Origin: an uncultured Clostridia bacterium
GTDB taxonomy: Bacteria; Bacillota; Clostridia; Oscillospirales; Ruminococcaceae
Length of the DNA stretch: 64,000 bases
NCBI GenBank assembly: GCA_944382845.1
Contig: CALWNN010000015.1
Coordinates: 60,357 to 124,356 of the forward strand
Direction of reading: 5' to 3'
The position numbers were made by a program, and so were the translations under genes. Shown in pieces: positions 23,520-32,862 of the stretch; position 1 is the stretch's first letter; every line of letters starts with the position of its first letter. The notes beneath the pieces are model-generated. The model saw nothing but the letters and a program-made list of their open reading frames with translations. It did not search any database and was not told the DNA's origin.

Positions 23520-25340
23520 ATGTGTGGTATAGTTGGATATGTTGGTAGCAGGAATTGTACTAAGGTTCTTCTTGACGCGCTTTCAAAACTTGAATACAGA
23601 GGATACGATTCCGCCGGAATTGCAATTCTCGATAATTCTGGGATAAAGGTCAAAAAAACACATGGTAAGCTTGAAATGCTTCGTGAACTTATAAGGAAAT
23701 CTCCCGATTTTACCGGAAACTGCGGGATTGGTCATACAAGATGGGCAACCCACGGCGAGCCTTCTGACGTAAACTCTCATCCTCATGGAAATGCAAGAGT
23801 TTCTATTGTCCATAACGGTATAATCGAAAACTACAAGAAAATCAAGGCTTTTCTTGAATCAAAAGGCTATGACTTTGAAAGTCAGACAGACACTGAAACA
23901 GTAGCCAAACTTTTGGACTACTATTACAATGGAGACCCTACAGAGACTATTGCAAAGGTCATAGGTGAGATAGAGGGTTCTTATGCGCTGGGAATTATAT
24001 TCAAAGATCACCCTGAAACAGTTTATGCTGTAAGAAAGGATTCTCCGCTTATTGTCGGAGTCGGCGAGTCGGAATCTTTTATTGCTTCTGATGTAACCGC
24101 CATACTTAGTTATACAAATAAATATTATATGCTTGACGAGAACGAGATTGTTACTCTCAAGGCTGATAAAATAACAATTACTGACATTCACGGAATTGAG
24201 ATTCATAAGGAACTGAAAATTGCTGATTGGGATCTTGAGGACGCAAAAAAAGGTGGATATGAGCATTTTATGCTTAAAGAGATCCACGAGCAACCTACTG
24301 CTGTTAAAACAACTATAACTCCGAGAATCATCGACGGTATGCCTTGCCTTGATGAATGTGGACTTACAATTGAAAAGCTTAACAGCTATAATAACATTTT
24401 TATTGTGGCATGCGGAACAGCTATGCACGCAGGACTTGTCGGAAAGTACGTTGTTGAAAAGATTGCAAGAATTCCGGTCAACGTTGATATCGCTTCTGAA
24501 TTCCGGTACAGAGATCCGATAGTCGGAGAAAACGATCTTGTTATACTTGTTTCTCAATCGGGAGAAACCGCAGATACAAAGGAAGCATTAAGACTTGCTA
24601 AATCAAAGGGAGCAGAAACCCTTGCTATTGTAAATGTAAAAGGATCGGCGATTGCAAGAGAGGCAGACATGGTTATCTATACTCATGCAGGTCCTGAAAT
24701 TTCCGTTGCTTCGACTAAGGCTTATATGGTTCAGATTGCTGTACTTTACCTTTTTGCGTTTGAGTTGGCTTATGCTAAGGGTACAATAAGTGAAGAGGAA
24801 TGTAAGCGTCTTACAAATGTGCTTACCGAAATTCCGGATAAGATTGAAGCTATTTTAGAGACTCAGAGCAAGTGCCAATATATTGCTACACAACTTGTTA
24901 ACGCAGATAGTCTTTTATATATAGGAAGAGGTCTTGACTATGCTCTTTCTATGGAAGGTTCGCTTAAACTCAAGGAAATATCATATATTCATTCTGAATC
25001 TTATGCTGCCGGCGAACTTAAGCATGGAACGATTTCACTCGTAACAAATGAAATGCCTGTTATCGCAGTTGTAACACAACGCGACCTTTATGACAAGACT
25101 TTCAGCAATGTGGTTGAAGTCAAGACAAGAGGAGCTAAGGTTATTTTCGTAACTCATGACTATATAAATGTGAGCGATGATGTGGCAGATTATAAAATAG
25201 GTGTTCCTACCGTTGACGATCTGCTTATGCCTATGCTCGCCGTTGTTCCTTTGCAACTTATTGCTTACTATACTTCCGTCGCAAAGGGAATTGATGTTGA
25301 TAAACCGAGAAATCTCGCTAAATCTGTTACTGTTGAATAA
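23520..25340 (+). CDS. glmS: Glutamine-fructose-6-phosphate aminotransferase (isomerising)
   Basis: Makes glucosamine-6-phosphate from fructose-6-phosphate and glutamine, the first step to UDP-GlcNAc and peptidoglycan. 606 aa, the normal size. After Met removal the nucleophile Cys is residue 1 (MCGIVGYVG), so ATG 23520 is the right start, not the upstream in-frame codon at 23457. The glutaminase part has HTRWATHGEPS; the SIS domains follow (VACGTAMHAGLV, VSQSGETADTKEAL) and the C-terminus ends in KSVTVE as expected. A HAD phosphatase follows 20 nt later. Confidence 0.98.
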   Translation: MCGIVGYVGSRNCTKVLLDALSKLEYRGYDSAGIAILDNSGIKVKKTHGKLEMLRELIRKSPDFTGNCGIGHTRWATHGEPSDVNSHPHGNARVSIVHNGIIENYKKIKAFLESKGYDFESQTDTETVAKLLDYYYNGDPTETIAKVIGEIEGSYALGIIFKDHPETVYAVRKDSPLIVGVGESESFIASDVTAILSYTNKYYMLDENEIVTLKADKITITDIHGIEIHKELKIADWDLEDAKKGGYEHFMLKEIHEQPTAVKTTITPRIIDGMPCLDECGLTIEKLNSYNNIFIVACGTAMHAGLVGKYVVEKIARIPVNVDIASEFRYRDPIVGENDLVILVSQSGETADTKEALRLAKSKGAETLAIVNVKGSAIAREADMVIYTHAGPEISVASTKAYMVQIAVLYLFAFELAYAKGTISEEECKRLTNVLTEIPDKIEAILETQSKCQYIATQLVNADSLLYIGRGLDYALSMEGSLKLKEISYIHSESYAAGELKHGTISLVTNEMPVIAVVTQRDLYDKTFSNVVEVKTRGAKVIFVTHDYINVSDDVADYKIGVPTVDDLLMPMLAVVPLQLIAYYTSVAKGIDVDKPRNLAKSVTVE

Positions 25341-25360
25341 TAAGATAAAGGAAAGATAGG

Positions 25361-26023
25361 ATGTCTAAAACTAAATCGTTTGACGCTTTTATATTTGATT
25401 TTGATCTTACTCTTGCAGATTCTTCGAAGGGAATCTTAAAATGCTTTAAGCATACGCTCTCAGAATTCGGATATGATATACCGGATGATAATACAATTTA
25501 TAATACAATCGGTCTTACTGTCGAACAGGCTTTCGGTGTTCTTGCCGATGTCTATGACACTCAAAAACTTGAAGAGATGCGAAAAGTATATGTAAAAAAA
25601 GCTGATGAGGTAATGGCAAAGGATACAGTTTTCTATGATGGAACAATTGACGCTTTGAAAAAGCTTAAAAACCATAATATTAAAACTGCTATCGTTTCGA
25701 CAAAATACCGTTACCGTATTATTGAAACTTTCAAAGCTCATGGGTATGAACCTCAGGTTGACTTAATTATCGGCGGAGAGGACGTCAAAGAGCATAAGCC
25801 TGATCCTACCGGGCTTCTTACTGCTATAGAAAGACTGGGAGTTGAAAAGAAAAATACCATTTATGTAGGGGACAGCTATATTGATGCTGAAACTGCGAAA
25901 AATGCAGGTGTAAACTTTGCCGCTGTTACTTCAGGTTCAACAACAATGTCGGACTTTTCTAATTATCCTCATTTGTGTATAAGTTCATATGCTGGAATGG
26001 TAGTTGATACATTTGTAATATGA
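25361..26023 (+). CDS. HAD-superfamily phosphatase (phosphoglycolate phosphatase-like)
   Basis: 220 aa. HAD motif I FDFDLTLADS, motif II VSTKYR, motif III with the Lys in GEDVKEHKPDP, and motif IV YVGDSYIDAETA. The cap between motifs I and II is of the helical type seen in Gph/PpaX. PpaX-like roles (pyrophosphatase or phosphoglycolate) are plausible but substrate choice is not readable. It likely shares the glmS transcript and is closed by a terminator right after its stop. Confidence 0.9.
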   Translation: MSKTKSFDAFIFDFDLTLADSSKGILKCFKHTLSEFGYDIPDDNTIYNTIGLTVEQAFGVLADVYDTQKLEEMRKVYVKKADEVMAKDTVFYDGTIDALKKLKNHNIKTAIVSTKYRYRIIETFKAHGYEPQVDLIIGGEDVKEHKPDPTGLLTAIERLGVEKKNTIYVGDSYIDAETAKNAGVNFAAVTSGSTTMSDFSNYPHLCISSYAGMVVDTFVI

Positions 26024-26024
26024 T

Positions 26025-26061
26025 TTTAAGCCGTCTGTATCTCAGATGGCTTAAATTGTTT
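26025..26061 (+). terminator. Terminator after HAD gene
   Basis: TTTAAGCCGTCTG pairs with CAGATGGCTTAAA (one G-U), loop TATCT, followed by TTGTTT. Confidence 0.85.
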
Positions 26062-26101
26062 ATAAAATGTAAAACCTGATAAAATATTTTATGAAATTTG
26101 C

Positions 26102-26130
26102 TTGCGTATTTTGCGATATAATGTTATAAT
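26102..26130 (+). promoter_or_regulatory. Promoter of the yicC operon
   Basis: TTGCGT (26102-26107), 17 nt, TATAAT (26125-26130). The predicted start is about 26137, at the foot of the leader hairpin. Confidence 0.7.
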
Positions 26131-26139
26131 AATGTAATG

Positions 26140-26190
26140 TATCGGAAACTTAATTTTGTTTTGAAGCTAAAATCTTCCGATAATTTTTTA
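26140..26190 (+). promoter_or_regulatory. 5' leader hairpin with U-run upstream of yicC
   Basis: TATCGGAA (26140-26147) pairs perfectly with TTCCGATA (26175-26182), followed by AATTTTTT. It has the form of an intrinsic terminator placed at the very 5' end of the mRNA, 19 nt before the yicC start. It could attenuate the operon or protect the 5' end. No known riboswitch motif seen. Confidence 0.55.
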
Positions 26191-26208
26191 ATGGAATAAG
26201 GGGATAAA

Positions 26209-27087
26209 ATGATAAAAAGTATGACGGGCTACGGAAGAGAACAACGTCTTGTTGGTTCAAGAGAAATTCTCGTTGAAATTCGTTCGGTCAATCATAGATA
26301 TTATGAATTCAATTCAAGAATACCAAGAGCTTACGGCTATCTTGATGAAAAGCTTAAAAGCTTTCTTAACGGTAAAATTTCAAGAGGCAAAGTCGAAGTC
26401 TGTGTTTCAATTTTTAACGTTGAGGGTGCTGACGCCTGTATTGAAGTTAATCAGTCAATTGCTGAGGGTTATATAAACGCCTTAAAAAAAGCAAACAAAA
26501 GCCTTATGCTTAACGATGATCTTTCGCTTTCACATATTATGCGGCTTCCCGATGTGTTTACTGTCAATAAGATGACCGAGGATGAGGACGAAATATGGGA
26601 GGCAGTAAAGGAAGTTGCCGATTCCGCTCTTGAAAAGTTTGTTTCAATGAGAATAGTCGAGGGCGAGAAATTAAAACAAGACATTTGCTCAAGACTTGAT
26701 TATATCGAGGAAATTGTTGAAAAAATTGAAGTCAGGTCGCCCGAAGTTAATGAAAACTATCGTCGAAGACTTTATAACAGACTTTCTGAGATACTTGAAG
26801 ACAAAAATATTGACGAATCGAGAATTCTTACTGAGACTGCAATATTTGCAGATAAGACCGCTGTTGACGAGGAAACCGTAAGACTAAGAAGTCATATCGC
26901 TCAGTTTAGAAAACTTGTTGATTCTGATGAGCCCGTAGGAAAAAAACTTGATTTCATTGTTCAGGAAATGAACAGAGAGGCAAATACAACCGGATCTAAA
27001 TGTCAGGATCTTGCTATAACAAATATGGTTGTAGACCTTAAGGCTGAAATTGAAAAAATAAGAGAACAGATACAAAATATTGAGTAG
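26209..27087 (+). CDS. YicC/YloC-family endoribonuclease
   Basis: 292 aa, the full family length. N-terminal MIKSMTGYGRE and the C-terminal DFIVQEMNREANTTGSK are signature blocks. Members are endoribonucleases acting on RNA in stress or stationary phase; the Bacillus relative is yloC, which heads the same cluster. First gene of the conserved block running to thiN; remA follows after 9 nt. A leader hairpin may regulate it. Confidence 0.92.
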   Translation: MIKSMTGYGREQRLVGSREILVEIRSVNHRYYEFNSRIPRAYGYLDEKLKSFLNGKISRGKVEVCVSIFNVEGADACIEVNQSIAEGYINALKKANKSLMLNDDLSLSHIMRLPDVFTVNKMTEDEDEIWEAVKEVADSALEKFVSMRIVEGEKLKQDICSRLDYIEEIVEKIEVRSPEVNENYRRRLYNRLSEILEDKNIDESRILTETAIFADKTAVDEETVRLRSHIAQFRKLVDSDEPVGKKLDFIVQEMNREANTTGSKCQDLAITNMVVDLKAEIEKIREQIQNIE

Positions 27088-27096
27088 GAGGTTTGT

Positions 27097-27354
27097 ATGC
27101 AGCTTATAAACATCGGCTTTGGAAATATGATATCTTCTTCAAGACTGATTGCTATTGTAAGCCCTGAGTCTGCACCTATCAAGCGTATTATCCAGGAGGC
27201 TAAGGACAAGGGAACTCTTATAGACGCTACTTACGGAAGAAGAACAAGAGCTGTTATCGTTATGGACAGCGATCATATCATATTGTCTGCAATCCAGCCT
27301 GAAACTGTTGCAGGCAGACTTGATAATGAAGAGGAGGATGAAGATGACGAATAA
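27097..27354 (+). CDS. remA: RemA-like DNA-binding regulator (DUF370)
   Basis: 85 aa. [20 protein letters not shown] and [20 protein letters not shown] match RemA, a small DNA-binding activator of extracellular-matrix and osmoprotection genes in Bacillus subtilis. The acidic tail (EEEDEDDE) encodes the GAGGAGG that acts as SD for gmk, and the two genes overlap by 11 nt. What it controls here is unknown. Confidence 0.92.
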   Translation: MQLINIGFGNMISSSRLIAIVSPESAPIKRIIQEAKDKGTLIDATYGRRTRAVIVMDSDHIILSAIQPETVAGRLDNEEEDEDDE

Positions 27355-27961
27355 GGGTACATTATTTGTAATCTCAGCTCCGTCCGGATGCGGAAAAGGA
27401 ACTATACTTTCAGAGGTTTTTAAAAACTATAACAACGTTTTTTACTCTATTTCCGCAACAACAAGAAAACCTCGCGAGGGAGAAAAACACGGAGTAAATT
27501 ATTACTTCATGTCAAAAGATGAGTTTACCGAACTTATAAACCGGGACGGATTTCTCGAATATGCAGAATACTGTAACAATATGTATGGAACGCCAAGGAA
27601 AGAGGTTGAAGAAAAACTCGAACAGGGATATGACGTAATACTTGAAATAGAAACACTTGGGGCAAAGCAGGTTAAGGAGAAATTTCCTGACGCTACTTTG
27701 ATTTTTATTCTACCGCCCTCTGTAAAAGAACTCCGCAGAAGACTATGTAAAAGAGCCACAGAAGATACTGATGTTATTGAAGCAAGACTTGCAAAGGGTG
27801 TTCAGGAAATAAAAGAAGCATACCATTATGACTATATAATGGTAAATGATGAGCTTTCAGATGCTATTAACGACTTTACGGCAATTATTCACGCCGCAAA
27901 GCTTAACGGATCAAAAATGACAACAAAAGAATTAATTGAAGAGGTGCTTGAAAATGCTTAG
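27344..27961 (+). CDS. gmk: Guanylate kinase
   Basis: Phosphorylates GMP/dGMP with ATP. 205 aa from ATG 27344, chosen because GAGGAGG ends 6 nt before it; an ATG at 27338 directly abuts the SD. P-loop [12 protein letters not shown]-binding TTRKPREGE and GVNYYFMSK, and [16 protein letters not shown] are present. It overlaps remA at its 5' end and rpoZ at its 3' end. Confidence 0.96.
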   Translation: MTNKGTLFVISAPSGCGKGTILSEVFKNYNNVFYSISATTRKPREGEKHGVNYYFMSKDEFTELINRDGFLEYAEYCNNMYGTPRKEVEEKLEQGYDVILEIETLGAKQVKEKFPDATLIFILPPSVKELRRRLCKRATEDTDVIEARLAKGVQEIKEAYHYDYIMVNDELSDAINDFTAIIHAAKLNGSKMTTKELIEEVLENA

Positions 27962-28160
27962 ACCAGCAGTAAATCAGATACTTAAAAATAACGAGAGCTA
28001 TTATTCTCTTGTAATTGCAGTTGCTAAAAGAGCAAGAGAAATAGCAGACGAAGCTTTTGAGAAAAAGGAAGTTCTCAATGAAAAGCCAGTAAAGACAGCT
28101 GTTGATGAATTTGCAGCAGGAGAATATAAGATTATTGAAGATCCAAGGTTAAGACGATAA
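27954..28160 (+). CDS. rpoZ: RNA polymerase omega subunit
   Basis: 68 aa. [10 protein letters not shown] at the N-terminus and YSLVIAVAKRAREIADEA (the conserved helix) identify omega, a small assembly factor of RNA polymerase. The start ATG 27954 follows GAGGTG and overlaps the gmk stop by 8 nt. The Bacillus order continues with coaBC, which is missing here; priA follows instead after 19 nt. Confidence 0.93.
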   Translation: MLRPAVNQILKNNESYYSLVIAVAKRAREIADEAFEKKEVLNEKPVKTAVDEFAAGEYKIIEDPRLRR

Positions 28161-28179
28161 TAAGGTTCGGAGTGAGGGT

Positions 28180-30645
28180 ATGTTTGGTACATTTCTGGTT
28201 GCAAAGGTAGCACTTTGCAATGCTTTGTATAGCTTCGATACTGAGTATAGCTACTCTGTGCCAAATGAATTCAGAGAAAATATTGATTCGGGAACAAGAG
28301 TTCTCGTTCCCTTCGGAAAAGGAAACAGAAAACGCATAGGCTTTGTAACACGGACCTACGAAATGGATTCTCATAATCCGGATCTTAAGCCTGTTTTGCA
28401 GGTTATTGACAAAAAAACGCTTTGTACAGACGAAATGATGCGAATGATCTTCTGGCTTAAGGAAAATACGTTTTGCACATTTTATGAAGCTTTCAAAACA
28501 GTTGTTCCAACAGGTTTTGCATACAATTATAAACAGCATTATACACTTGTTAATGCTGAACTTCCCAATGGACTTTCAGATGAAGAAATGTCTGTTGTTG
28601 CATTTTTAAAAAATGCCGTATCAAGCAAGGAAATTGACACGTTTCTTGATTTTAACGCCAATCCGTCTAAAAAAGAGGTTGTAATGGGACTAATTGAAAA
28701 AGGCGTTATTGAAGAAACAGACGAATTTAAACGCAGAGTAGGAGACGAGACAGCGAAAATGGTGTCTCTTACCGATGGATATTTAAATGGGAGAGTCGTA
28801 AAAAAACTTACTCCGAAACAACATCTTGTTGTGGAATTTCTTGAGGAGTATGAAACTGCTTCAGTAAAAGAAATATGCTATATGACAAACGTCACGGCAA
28901 CTATTATTAAAAACCTTGTGAAAGCGCAAGTTCTTTATATGTATGAATATGAGGTTTTGAGAAGTGCTGTTGACGCTGAAAATATTGAGAGGAACGATGT
29001 TAAAAGTATTGCGCTTAATGATATGCAGAAAAAAGCCTTTGATGGATTAAAAAATCTTTCTGACAACGGTAAACCCGCCGGTGCACTTCTTTTCGGCGTT
29101 ACCGGAAGCGGTAAAACTTCAGTATTCATAAAGCTTATCGACTATGTTTTATCCAAAGGAAAATCTGCATTGCTTCTTGTTCCGGAGATCTCGCTGACCC
29201 CTCAAATGGTTGAAAAGTTTATATCCTGTTTCGGGCAAACAGTTGCTGTTATCCACTCAAATCTTTCTTTGGGACAGAGAATAGATGAATTCAAACGTAT
29301 AAAATCAGGTGACGCTAAAATTATTATCGGCACAAGGAGCGCAATTTTTGCTCCTGCTGTAGACCTTGGACTTATCGTTATGGACGAGGAGGGTGAACAT
29401 ACTTACAAATCAGAGTCCTCTCCAAGATATCACGCCAGAGATGTAGCTATCCAGAGATGCGGATTCAATAACGCTTTGCTTGTAATGGCTTCAGCTACTC
29501 CGTCCATTGAAACATATTATTATGCAATGAAAGGGAGATTCAGTTTTTTTGAGCTTCATGAAAGATATTCGGGTGCAGAACTTCCTGAAGTCGTTAAGGT
29601 AGATATGTTTGAAGATACAATGCAGGACACTGATGGACTTTTGAGTATTTCCCTTTACGAAAAATTAAAGGAAAACCTTAAGGAGCATCACCAGTCTATA
29701 CTTCTTTTGAACAGACGTGGGTATAATAATTATGTTTCATGTATAGACTGCCATCAAACTGTTGAATGTCCAAATTGCAGTATACCACTTACTTATCATA
29801 AGAAAAACGGAAGAATGATGTGTCATTACTGCGGATATACAAGTTCTTTTCCTAAAGTATGCCCCAAATGCGGCTCAGAGAAGCTTAAAACTCACGGTAC
29901 AGGTACTCAGAAAGCGGAAGACATTATACAAAAGCTGCTTCCTGATGCAAGAATAATCAGAATGGACGCTGATACGACAAACTCTAAGTTTTCCTATGAA
30001 AAGAATTTCAAGGATTTCGGCGATGGAAAATACGATATTATGCTTGGCACTCAGATGATAGCAAAAGGTCTTGACTTTCCCAATGTTACTCTTGTGGGAG
30101 TTCTTTCTCTTGATAAAATTCTTTTTATGGGTGACTATAAAAGTTATGAGAGAGCTTTTTCGCTTATAACTCAGGTAGTAGGTAGAAGCGGCAGAGGAAG
30201 TCTTAAAGGAAATGCATATCTTCAGACTTTTGTTCCTGAGCATTATGTTATCGAGCTTGCTTCAGCTCAGGATTACAAAAGCTTTTATAATGATGAGATA
30301 AAAATGCGAAAAGCATTGATGTATCCGCCGTTTTGCGATCTTTGCGTTATAGGATTCAGTTCTGTTATTGATAATGAAGCAAAAAAAGGCTCCGAAATTT
30401 TTGTTCAGCTTATGAAAGAATATATACAGGAAAACAATGTGACTTTTCCTTTGCGAGTCCTTGGACCGGCTCAGTGCGCTATCGGGAAAATTAATAATAA
30501 ATACAGATACAGACTTATTATCAAATGCAAAAACAGCAAGCCGTTCCGTGAAATGATTAAATGTCTTCTGAAATCCGCTGGTAAACGCAGGGAATTTTCA
30601 AACGTATATGTTTACGCTGATATTAACGGCGATACAAGTCTATAA
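28180..30645 (+). CDS. priA: Primosomal protein N' (replication restart helicase)
   Basis: 821 aa. N-terminal DNA-binding part, then a superfamily 2 helicase: Walker A GVTGSGKTSVF, Walker B MDEEGEHTYKSE, and a Zn-binding insert with pairs CIDC, CPNC, CHYC and CPKC (residues about 520-565). It reloads the replisome at stalled forks. An SD (CGGAGTGAGG) precedes ATG 28180. The end lies 25 nt from def. Confidence 0.97.
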   Translation: MFGTFLVAKVALCNALYSFDTEYSYSVPNEFRENIDSGTRVLVPFGKGNRKRIGFVTRTYEMDSHNPDLKPVLQVIDKKTLCTDEMMRMIFWLKENTFCTFYEAFKTVVPTGFAYNYKQHYTLVNAELPNGLSDEEMSVVAFLKNAVSSKEIDTFLDFNANPSKKEVVMGLIEKGVIEETDEFKRRVGDETAKMVSLTDGYLNGRVVKKLTPKQHLVVEFLEEYETASVKEICYMTNVTATIIKNLVKAQVLYMYEYEVLRSAVDAENIERNDVKSIALNDMQKKAFDGLKNLSDNGKPAGALLFGVTGSGKTSVFIKLIDYVLSKGKSALLLVPEISLTPQMVEKFISCFGQTVAVIHSNLSLGQRIDEFKRIKSGDAKIIIGTRSAIFAPAVDLGLIVMDEEGEHTYKSESSPRYHARDVAIQRCGFNNALLVMASATPSIETYYYAMKGRFSFFELHERYSGAELPEVVKVDMFEDTMQDTDGLLSISLYEKLKENLKEHHQSILLLNRRGYNNYVSCIDCHQTVECPNCSIPLTYHKKNGRMMCHYCGYTSSFPKVCPKCGSEKLKTHGTGTQKAEDIIQKLLPDARIIRMDADTTNSKFSYEKNFKDFGDGKYDIMLGTQMIAKGLDFPNVTLVGVLSLDKILFMGDYKSYERAFSLITQVVGRSGRGSLKGNAYLQTFVPEHYVIELASAQDYKSFYNDEIKMRKALMYPPFCDLCVIGFSSVIDNEAKKGSEIFVQLMKEYIQENNVTFPLRVLGPAQCAIGKINNKYRYRLIIKCKNSKPFREMIKCLLKSAGKRREFSNVYVYADINGDTSL

Positions 30646-30670
30646 AATAAAACTGAAAGGTGAAATAAAA

Positions 30671-31135
30671 ATGGCAATAAGAAATATTGTTAAAAAGGGT
30701 GATGAGATTCTTGAAAAGCAGTGTCGTCCTGTTGAAAAATTTGACGATAGACTTCATCAGAATCTTGACGATATGAAGGAAACGCTCTATAAGGTTAACG
30801 GAGTTGGTCTTGCGGCTCCTCAGGTAGGAATTTTACGAAGCTACTGTATCATTGACGCAGGTGAAGGCTATTTTGAACTTATTAATCCTGAAATTCTGTC
30901 ATATTCAGGTTCTCAACGTGATATAGAAGGCTGTCTTTCTTGTCCTGAGGACTGGGGTTATGTAACACGCCCCGAAACTGTTAAATTCAAGGCTCAGGAT
31001 AGATACGGAAACTGGTATGAAAAAGAAGTTTCAGGACTTTTTGCAAGAGCTGTATGTCATGAGACCGACCATCTTAAAGGCAAACTTTTTGTTGAACTTA
31101 TTGAAGAACGTTACTATCCGGAATCTGAAAAATAA
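30671..31135 (+). CDS. def: Peptide deformylase
   Basis: Removes the formyl group from nascent proteins. 154 aa from ATG 30671, with AAAGGTG upstream; the longer frame from 30608 would overlap priA and lack the family. Motifs: GVGLAAPQVG, EGCLSCPE (Cys ligand) and CHETDHLKG (HExxH). Type 1 deformylase. It lies 11 nt before fmt, the enzyme with the opposite reaction on initiator tRNA. Confidence 0.96.
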   Translation: MAIRNIVKKGDEILEKQCRPVEKFDDRLHQNLDDMKETLYKVNGVGLAAPQVGILRSYCIIDAGEGYFELINPEILSYSGSQRDIEGCLSCPEDWGYVTRPETVKFKAQDRYGNWYEKEVSGLFARAVCHETDHLKGKLFVELIEERYYPESEK

Positions 31136-31146
31136 GGAGGAATTTC

Positions 31147-32097
31147 ATGAATGTAGTTTTTATGGGAACTCCTGATTTTGCAGTCCCTACTCTTGAAAAG
31201 CTCTACGAGAAAGGTTATAATGTTCAATGTGTTTTTTCTCAGCCGGACAAGCCAAAGGGAAGAGGCTATAAACTGTCGCCTCCTCCGGTCAAGGTGACTG
31301 CACTTGCGCATGAAACAGAAGTTTTGCAGCCGGTAAGCTTTAAAAAAGATGCTGACAAGTATATTGAAAAGCTCAAAGAACTTGCTCCTGACGTAATAGT
31401 AGTTGCAGCTTATGGTAAAATACTTCCTAAACAAGTACTTGATATTCCGAAATACGGTTGCGTTAATGTCCACGGAAGTCTGCTTCCCAAATACAGAGGA
31501 GCAGCCCCCATACAGTGGTCAATCATTAACGATGAAAAAGAAACCGGCGTAACAACAATGCTTATGGCTGAAGGGCTTGATACCGGCGATATGCTGTTAA
31601 AGGAAACTGTTGAAATCGGTGAAAACGAAACTTCAGCTGAGCTTTTTGACAGACTCTCGCAAATAGGCGCAGAACTTCTTATAAAAACTCTTGAGGAACT
31701 TGAAAATGGCACTATAACTCCTATAAAACAGGACGATTCTCTTTCGTGCTATGCTTCAATGATAACTAAAGATATGTGCCTTATAGATTTTTCTCGGCCT
31801 GTAAGGACGATCCACAAAAAAATATGCGGACTTTCCGACTACCCGTGCGCAGTAACATTCCTTGACGGAAAAAGACTTAAAATTTATCGCTCAGAAATTG
31901 TTTCTTACGAAGATTCCGGGAAAACTCCCGGAGAAGTTATAGATGAGAAAAATTTTGTTGTTTCCTGCGGTAAGGGAAGTATCAGGTTAGTTGAAATCCA
32001 GGCAGAAGGTTCAAAAAGAATGAAAGCGGCAGATTATTTAAGAGGAAAGCATATTGAAAAAGGCATAGTTTTAGGAAACCAACATAAAATTAACTAA
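31147..32097 (+). CDS. fmt: Methionyl-tRNA formyltransferase
   Basis: 316 aa, standard length. FMGTPDFAVPTLEKL at the start, the catalytic Asn/His region VNVHGSLLPKYRGAAPIQWS, and the C-terminal OB-like domain ending IVLGNQHKIN. It uses 10-formyl-THF to formylate Met-tRNA(fMet). SD AAGGAGG is inside the def-fmt gap. It links with the folate genes elsewhere in the window. Confidence 0.97.
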   Translation: MNVVFMGTPDFAVPTLEKLYEKGYNVQCVFSQPDKPKGRGYKLSPPPVKVTALAHETEVLQPVSFKKDADKYIEKLKELAPDVIVVAAYGKILPKQVLDIPKYGCVNVHGSLLPKYRGAAPIQWSIINDEKETGVTTMLMAEGLDTGDMLLKETVEIGENETSAELFDRLSQIGAELLIKTLEELENGTITPIKQDDSLSCYASMITKDMCLIDFSRPVRTIHKKICGLSDYPCAVTFLDGKRLKIYRSEIVSYEDSGKTPGEVIDEKNFVVSCGKGSIRLVEIQAEGSKRMKAADYLRGKHIEKGIVLGNQHKIN

Positions 32098-32127
32098 GGA
32101 CAATCTGTTCTAAGAAAGGGGATATAT

Positions 32128-32862
32128 ATGCTATTCGGATATTACTATTTTGATTGGACAATAATAATTGTTCTTCCTGCCATACTTTTTGCGTTATATG
32201 CTCAATTCAAGGTAAATTCAACTTATAAAAAATACAGCAATTACACAAACAGAAACGGATATACCGCAAGAGAGGTTGCAAGAAGGATTCTTGACAGCAA
32301 CGGACTTTATAACGTTCAGATCGAACATATAAGCGGAAATCTTACTGACCATTATGATCCAAAATCAAATGTGATCAGACTTTCCGATTCAGTTGACCAG
32401 AGCACCTCTGTTGCGGCTATAGGCGTTGCAGCTCACGAAGTGGGACACGCTATCCAGCATGCTGAAGGTTATACTCCCATTAAAATAAGATCGGCTCTTG
32501 TTCCTGTAACAAATATCGGTTCAAGTATGTCTATGATACTAATTATGATTGGTCTTGTGATTGTAGGAATCAGCGAAGCAAGCGATATCGGTTTCGGAAT
32601 TGCTATATTGGGACTTCTTGCATACTGTCTTGTTGCTGTTTTTCAGTTTGTAACCCTTCCCGTTGAATTTAATGCCAGCAACAGAGCTTTAAGAACTTTG
32701 GAAACTCAGAACATACTTTACGGTGACGAAGTAAAACAAGCTAAAGAAGTTCTTGGCGCAGCAGCTATGACTTATGTTGCTGCACTTGTTTCAACTCTTC
32801 TTACTATTTTAAGACTTCTTGTTATAATTCTTAACGTCTCAGGCAGAGGTAGGAAAAATTAA
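32128..32862 (+). CDS. YugP-type membrane zinc metallopeptidase
   Basis: 244 aa (Zn_peptidase_2 family). One N-terminal membrane helix, then the zinc motif GVAAHEVGHAIQHAEGY, followed by three more hydrophobic segments. The catalytic HExxH is intact. It is inserted between fmt and rsmB, where Bacillus has no such gene, and its stop is one base before the rsmB start. The physiological substrate is unknown. Confidence 0.92.
   Translation: MLFGYYYFDWTIIIVLPAILFALYAQFKVNSTYKKYSNYTNRNGYTAREVARRILDSNGLYNVQIEHISGNLTDHYDPKSNVIRLSDSVDQSTSVAAIGVAAHEVGHAIQHAEGYTPIKIRSALVPVTNIGSSMSMILIMIGLVIVGISEASDIGFGIAILGLLAYCLVAVFQFVTLPVEFNASNRALRTLETQNILYGDEVKQAKEVLGAAAMTYVAALVSTLLTILRLLVIILNVSGRGRKN

Noticed and set aside
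23485-23520. Possible glmS ribozyme
   Set aside because: The leader is under 35 nt and no ribozyme core fits.
23859-24557. 232-residue minus-strand frame within glmS
   Set aside because: Shadow of a highly conserved gene; Cys/Asn/Ser-rich with no SD.
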